Assembly: GCA_011033025.1 (NCBI GenBank)
Contig: WFMF01000102.1
Span: 420,156 to 484,155, forward strand
Reading direction: 5' to 3'
Source: Beroe forskalii
Lineage: Eukaryota; Ctenophora; Nuda; Beroida; Beroidae
DNA length: 64,000 nucleotides
The translations under genes were made by a program, and so were the position numbers. The notes below the pieces were generated by a model. The model was not told the DNA's origin, did no database searches, and saw nothing but the letters and a program-made list of their open reading frames with translations. Positions 58,539 to 64,000 of this stretch are shown piece after piece. The number at the start of each line of letters is the position of its first letter. Position 1 is the first letter of the stretch.

Positions 58539-60649
58539 AATATCACCCTTTTTCTGTGCCGAGATATTGAAATTTGGCGTCAAATCACGTGTAAAAATTC
58601 GCGTTACCTAGCATTACTGATGACGTCACAATAACGTCATAAAATTAGATAAGCTATCTGAGACCCATTCATTTACACAGTTGGGACTATGAACGACAAC
58701 ATATCCAAAGATGAAGTTCTGGGGTGGTCCCGTTCTCTCTCCACTAGCTTCACAAGTTTTGCCAGTTTTTGGAATTTTTTTCGCGTCAAAGCGCTTCGAA
58801 CAATCGCAAATATCTCAATGATGCCGTAGAGCCCGGAACTTTATGACTACGTCTTTGGAAAGTACATAAAATTTCCTTTCTGCGCTAACAGGAGCATTTT
58901 TTTCTATCTCGAAAGCTTTATACCGAAAAATTGCATTGAAAAACGCCTATTTTTGGGAAAATCGACATTTAAAATTCTTAGTTTTGTGACGTCATTATGA
59001 CGTCATAATCATGACGTAAAATAGTTTTTAAGGTCACTATCTGCAAGTTCTATCTTTCTACTTTCCAACGCTGGGTCGATGAGCTCTGTATCTTTTATGG
59101 TCCCCGAGATATCGCCGTTTAAATAGGGTATACTTCTCGCACTAAAGCGTCATCTCTCGTATATGTATTCCCGCCCTGGCCAGGGCGGTAACCCCCCCGC
59201 GGTAATAGAAAAGACTGGCCAGGGTATATATTAGAGGAACGAGTGTCACAGGGTGATATAATAATAAGATATAATAAGATCATGATAATTGGGAGCAAAT
59301 TTGGAAAGCCGAGATCTCAAGAACGGGAAATGGTAGAGACATGATCGAGGTCAGGTTTTGTTGATCTAAGATGGGAAAATGTTATAGGCTATAAGAGAAG
59401 TTCTGGTGACGTCATTTTCACGTCACTATGACGTCATCAACTTAGCGAAATTTTATTGCTTTTTTAGCGAAAATAGGCTATTTTCGAGCGCATTTTTCAC
59501 CAAGAAGAAAAAGGACATAGCTGTCTGATTTTTCAGAATGATTTTTAGCAAATTTAAAGAGCTTTCAGAAAATCATATGGATCATTGGGCTATATCTCGA
59601 TTTTTCATCGAGATATACGCGATTTTCTAAAGTACGGTGAAAAATCGATCTCCAAATTATAGGACAAAACTTTAAACGAGTGAGACGTCAAGAACTGCGA
59701 CTTATCTTGAGATGAGACCGGTCAAAGTATGTTGTACTAAGGCGGAATTGTGTGATAGGCTATATGGGAAGTTGTTTTGAGCCTATTTTGGTGCTGTGAT
59801 GACGTCATCAAAATCGCGTAAAACCACTAAAATAGCGTATTTTGCGATAGAACGCTATTTTGTGCTACTTTGGACATCTTCAACTCAAAGAGTTTTCATC
59901 GGATTATGTTTTACTTTGATCTGCTGCTTTTAGACCTTGAGATTTAGCTATAAAACGAGTTTCAGGGCGATCGGTCGAAGATTGTTGTCGTGCGAGGCTT
60001 CTAAAAATTGAACTGCAAATTGATTGAAATTATGTTTATGACAAAATTTGTACTGTAGTCCTATTCTGTGATACGATGGTGAACTGATAATGGTTTCTCC
60101 ATGTCTCGCAGTGAATAGGGATGGGAAATATACGATGGACAAGTGAAGCACGTGAGTTCACGCGGACGTTTTGTAGAAATTAGGGATTTGAAGAAATTGA
60201 TATTTACACGGGATTTTCGACTTTGTTACGTTGAAATGAGCTTAAATACGACTAATGCACGTGAAATTAGATCAATTGCTATATTTCAGCACGTGAGTAC
60301 ATAAGCCACGGACGCGATTTGTAGAAATTAGGGGATTGAAGAAATTGATATTCAAGGCGGGATTTTCATTCTGGTTACAAGAAATGAGTTCACATGACTC
60401 TATATGTAGAAATTAGATCTGGTTGCTATATTTTAGCGCGTGAGTTCACGGACGATTTAGAAATTAAGAAAATATATCAATTCTAGTAATTCCAAGTTAG
60501 AATAACGTAGTTTGGGACTTCTGTCTGGGTGTTGCGTGGGTTAGACTTGCGTGGGCTAGTAACGTGGGTTCGGACTACGAGGGCAAGTTACGTGGTTCGA
60601 AACCGCCTTTGGGCAAGTAACAGGTTCAAACTACATCTGTCAAGATATC

Positions 60650-60800
60650 ACCACAAAAACCGTTGGACGGTTGGTCTAGTAACCCCCGTAGGTTTGGATG
60701 TATTAACAGAACCTGAAAAGGCATTAAAATGGGCCGATCACATCCAAACCAATGGGTTACTAGACCAACTGTCCAACGGTTTTGGTGGTATATATATGTA
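60650..60800. repeat. Inverted repeat with AACCGTTGGACGGTTGGTCT arms
   Basis: CAAAACCGTTGGACGGTTGG...GTAACCC...GGTTTGGATGT mirrors ACATCCAAACC...GGGTTACTAGACC...CCAACGGTTTTGGTGGTATA around a short centre near 60715. Confidence 0.75.
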
Positions 60801-61019
60801 TATATATATGTATGTAGGATAGCCAAAAACAATTGAAAATTGTTTGGGTTTCGCAGCCACTACAGTACCTAATATTATACGATTAAAAGTATTGATATGA
60901 ATTTTAATCGCAGCCCGGTCGTAGGTGCACTGTGGTACTGGTAGCAGACACCACAATTTCATTGTAGTACGAAAACAGCATTAATTCCATTGTGTAAATC
61001 TGTCTTTGACTTTATTAGA

Positions 61020-62030
61020 CGAGCTGACAACAAAAAATTTTTTTTTATAAAAAAATTTAAAAGAATTTTAAATGATTTTTTAAAAAAAACCCCCGTGGGG
61101 TGGGATTTTACAATTTTTAAAAAATTTTAATTGTGTTTTGAAAAAACAATTTTTTTGTTTTGCTTTTACTTTTTTTTGGGAAAAAATTTCCTACACAAAA
61201 AGTTGGAAATTTTTTAAACTTTTAAAAATTTTGAAACCCCTGTTTAAAATTTAAATTTAAAAAATTTTGCCTTTTGATGATCCGTTAAATTCAATTTTTT
61301 TACTTTTAATTAATATATTTAAGGAAAACTCTTGGGTTTGGGAACCCAAAAATCAAAAGGTTTTTGGGCTTAATTCTTTTGAAAATCTCATTTTTACTTT
61401 TAGATAAATTCTTTATTAAAAATTTTATTTTGAAACCGGTCCCAAAATTAAAAGATAAACGTATTTTTTGTTAAAAAATTTTTGATTTAAGCCCTATATT
61501 TTTTTTTTGAGTTTACCAAAATTTATTTTAATTTGGGTAAATTTTTCATTAGGGGTTGAAAACCCCAAAAATTAAAAAAAAGTTATTTGGGCTTTTTATG
61601 ACCTTAAATTAATTTTTTTTAAGTTATACAGATAATTATTTTAAATTGGGAAATTATATTAGGGGGTGGAAAAAGACCCCAAAAAAACGAAAAAGCTATT
61701 TGTTTTTGAAATGATGGTTGGAATTAAGCCCATCATTTTTTTTTGTTATCCGATAATTATTTTAATTTTAATTTAAATTTTTAGGCGGGGCCGGTACAAA
61801 TTAAAAGCAATAACGTTTTTTTCCCCCTTAGTTAAATACCTTTTGGATTAACCCCTATCATTTTTTTTTTGAGTTTAAATAATTACTTTTTGGTATTTCT
61901 TTAGGGGTTTGAGAACCCGGCGTTTCTCAAAAATTTTTTTTCGTAAAAGCTAATTTTTTTTTGGGGTAAATATTTTTAGGAATTACCAAAATTTTTAAAA
62001 TTTTTTCAGTTATCCCCCAAAAATTTCATA
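61020..62030. repeat. Degenerate A/T-homopolymer tandem array, unreliable sequence
   Basis: Repeats of a loose unit of about 110-130 bp (GGGGTT.GAAAACCCCAAAAATTAAAA, then GGGCTT, then ATAATTATTTTAATTT) with very many A and T runs of 5-10 bases. Copies differ mainly in run lengths, as expected from poorly resolved homopolymers. No coding sense. Confidence 0.6.
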
Positions 62031-62399
62031 TGCCGTTTAGATTACGGCTCTATCTTTGGTTTGCTCTCTTGAAGTGTTTTTGCTGCTCTGTCGTAGTAGC
62101 TGTCGTCGGAGTCGTACCGTCCATCATAATTAATTTTTGGCAAAACGGGATTTTTTGATAATTTATTGTGGGAAAACTTGGTGTGGCCGATTCTCATGAA
62201 ATTTTCAGGGATTGTTCATCCTACCAAGGACTACAACTGTGCAAATTTTCACGACCAACAGAGCTCGTTAACATCTCTGAAACGCGACTCGAAAATCGCT
62301 ATTTTCGCGAATCACTGTATTTTTATATAGTGGGCGCTGGCAAACTCATTTTTCAAGACTTGAAAATTGGTCCCGCTACGACTTTCAGCACTTCGTGCT

Positions 62400-63110
62400 G
62401 GTACTTCTGGCTCTTTTTTATCGCTAGCAGTCTGGCCCCGGGCCGGGACTGCTGCCCTCGGCCCTTCGAAGGAGTAGCACCCTGCCTCCGGGCGGGGGTG
62501 CTGATGTTCGAGATGCCCTCGGGCCGAGGGCATCTGCCCTTCGGGCAGATGCCCTCGTCCGGAGACCCCATAACGTGGCTGCGTGCGCTTGCCAGCGCCC
62601 TGATATATATGGTCGTAACCCAATTTAACAAGAACACCCTCGATTTTGGCAATATTCAAGTTGTAATAACTCGGCTATTTTTCATCCGATTGACCTGAAA
62701 TTTTGACAGTTGCACCTTTGACCTCTAAACATGCGATGTTCAAATTTTAGTGCGATTTCGGCAACGGGAACTTGCTCAAATTTCAACGTGAAATATGGCG
62801 AATCCATGAAACATATAGTTGGGGGCTGCGTTAAAGTTACATAAACTCACTCCCGATGCTCGGGAGGCTCGTGTACTGTTAGAATAGCCGTCCAATGCTC
62901 ACCCTCGGACCCTTCGGGTCTGGTTGCGCTCGGGCCTTCGGCCTCGCACTGTTAGGTCCGTTGTCCATGCTCGCCTCGGACCCTTCAGGTCCTCAGGCTC
63001 GCAGCTCGGGCATGGCCCTCGCACTGCTAGGACCGCCGTCTAATGCTCGCCCTCGGGCCCTTCGGGCCCTCGGGCTCGCAAACCGCCGCGGGGGGCTTGC
63101 CAGCCCCCTG
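62400..63110. repeat. GC-rich nested palindromes (CCCTTCGGGCC type)
   Basis: Stems such as GCCCTCGGGCCGAGGGC, ATCTGCCCTTCGGGCAGAT, CCCTCGGGCCCTTCGGGCC and GGGGGCTTGCCAGCCCCC, many with a CTTCGG loop. They end exactly at the insertion border (63111). GC content is far above the flanks. Confidence 0.75.
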
Positions 63111-63129
63111 ATAGGAAGTTTTCATACAG

Positions 63130-64000
63130 GTAGAACTTGGCTACAAAACATCAGAAACACACTCATGAAGAAAGGACTGCCCCTCATCAGCAAGTCTCTT
63201 CCTGAATTATTCAACTATTTGGAATCAAAACGCAAATGGTTGCACTACTATTTTGAGATTGAGAATGATTTTGATATATCAGCATCAGTAGGGCAACACC
63301 CGAAAAACATGCACAAAAACCGTTACTGTAATGTGTGGCCATGGAACAAAAGCAGAATAGAAGTACCCAATGTGGGTTATATCAATGCTTCTAATGTGTC
63401 TACACCAGTAGCTGGAACAAAGTACATTTGTACACAGGTATATAAGAATCATTCCTTTGTTTCAATAGTACAAGAACCTTTAAATTTCCTTGACTAGATT
63501 TAAGACTTATTTACACTTCATTCAAGTTTTCAACTGCCAAAAATTTATGTTGAGAGATTTAGTAAGGCACTGCTCTGAAAATCTCTGCATGACTGTATAA
63601 AATGACTGTATAAAATGCCATATAAAACTTTCAGGAACCACTTACTGGTCCGGATTCTACCAAAGACGATTTTTGGCAGATGATATGGCATTCTGGATGC
63701 TCTGTTATCATAATGCTGAATGATCCAAGCGAAAACAACAGCTTCCACTCGCCAGAGTACTATCCTTACTACCCTACTGGCTCCCATAACTACACACAGT
63801 ATGCATCACCTTCTGGGGTTGCAAATGTAACGTTAATATCCCGCGAGGATCACGGCTCTTTCATTCTCAGCAAACTTGGATTGTCTGTGAACAATGCTGT
63901 GCCTCGTGAGGTGACTCACTTGCAGTTCAGAGGCTGGAAAGATTATGAAATCCCATCTTCTGCTGCTGAATTCTACTCCTTTCTAACAACAGCACGGTCT
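63130..64000 (+). CDS. Tyrosine phosphatase, right copy, cut by window end
   Basis: Exons 63130-63437 and 63635 to beyond 64000. From ATG 63165 the frame matches the left copy through GWKDYEIP and runs off the window before the HCSAGVGRTG signature. Changes include ASHV to ASNV, DPGENNSYHS to DPSENNSFHS and AAQF to AAEF. The WKD variant is shared. The 5' part of the exon has a two-base length difference upstream of the ATG. Confidence 0.83.

Larger units (their letters stand above)
58254..63111. mobile_element. 4.9-kb right-arm-specific insertion upstream of PTP
   Basis: The left arm reads CCTTATAGGAAGTTTTTGTTCAG without interruption. The right arm reads CCTTATAG, then 4.86 kb, then ATAGGAAGTTTTCATACAG. 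ATAG is repeated at both ends and may be the target duplication. Inside are a hairpin MITE (58259), repeated TGACGTCA-rich non-coding text (58600-59850), a mirrored block at 60650-60790, a degenerate A/T array (61020) and GC-rich palindromes (62400). No transposase or reverse transcriptase ORF is seen, so this is a composite of non-autonomous elements or an unknown element type. Confidence 0.7.
46172..64000. repeat. Right arm of the large inverted duplication
   Basis: From 46172 this is the reverse complement of the left arm from 35235 inward. It includes NEK exons from the DFG exon on, HAUS7, UPRT, ORC4 and PTP in mirror order, with matching introns and intergenic stretches. The window edge at 64000 equals left position about 13948. 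Confidence 0.93.

Noticed and set aside
62400..63110. Bacterial contamination suggested by CCCTTCGGGCC palindromes
   Set aside because: The stretch is flanked by animal exon sequence and has no bacterial genes; it belongs to the insert.
62895..63497. 200-codon ORF joining GC-rich repeat to PTP
   Set aside because: The frame crosses the insertion border and the PTP acceptor by chance; the N-terminal part is palindromic repeat.

Overview
This is animal nuclear DNA, most likely from a highly repetitive, AT-rich marine-type invertebrate. The genes are split by GT-AG introns and use the standard code. They encode eukaryote-only machinery: a class I histone deacetylase, ORC4, a HAUS7-like augmin subunit, a NIMA-related kinase and a classical tyrosine phosphatase. 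The window also holds a tRNA-derived SINE, a tRNA gene, foldback elements and many satellites. I cannot name the species.

Layout. (1) 1-5,950: a spliced PIF/Harbinger (HARBI1-like) transposase gene on the minus strand, with an unrecognised plus-strand gene lying in its introns. Its exons are too short to stand out as ORFs and were found by matching splice phases. (2) 5,950-8,880: tandem repeats. (3) 8,882-41,091: six genes, all on the minus strand: NEK-like kinase, HAUS7-like, amidohydrolase-like/UPRT fusion, ORC4, PTP and HDAC1/2. UPRT, ORC4, PTP and HDAC are packed head to tail with gaps of about 0.3-0.6 kb. (4) 35,236-46,171: a hinge with the kinase 5' exons, a SINE, tRNA-Arg(CCG), a 324-bp satellite that reverses direction at its middle, and a foldback element with near-perfect arms. 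(5) 46,172-64,000: an inverted second copy of the left arm (PTP, ORC4, UPRT, HAUS7, NEK tail), now on the plus strand and cut off by the window edge inside PTP.

The two arms differ by large indels: about 6 kb and 1.3 kb extra on the left, and about 4.9 kb extra on the right just 5' of PTP. The right NEK copy lacks the N-lobe and catalytic loop. The right UPRT copy carries about ten small indels but almost no substitutions, which looks more like poor consensus than slow decay. The inverted duplication may be a real palindrome, or two haplotypes joined head to head during assembly.

Most unusual points: a UPRT carrying a degenerate ACMSD-type amidohydrolase domain; minisatellites in HDAC introns that are copies of the adjoining exon ends, at a site where the exon itself departs from the family consensus; a set of small hairpins with different self-complementary stems around similar GC-rich cores; and palindromic organisation at scales from about 10 bp to about 20 kb.
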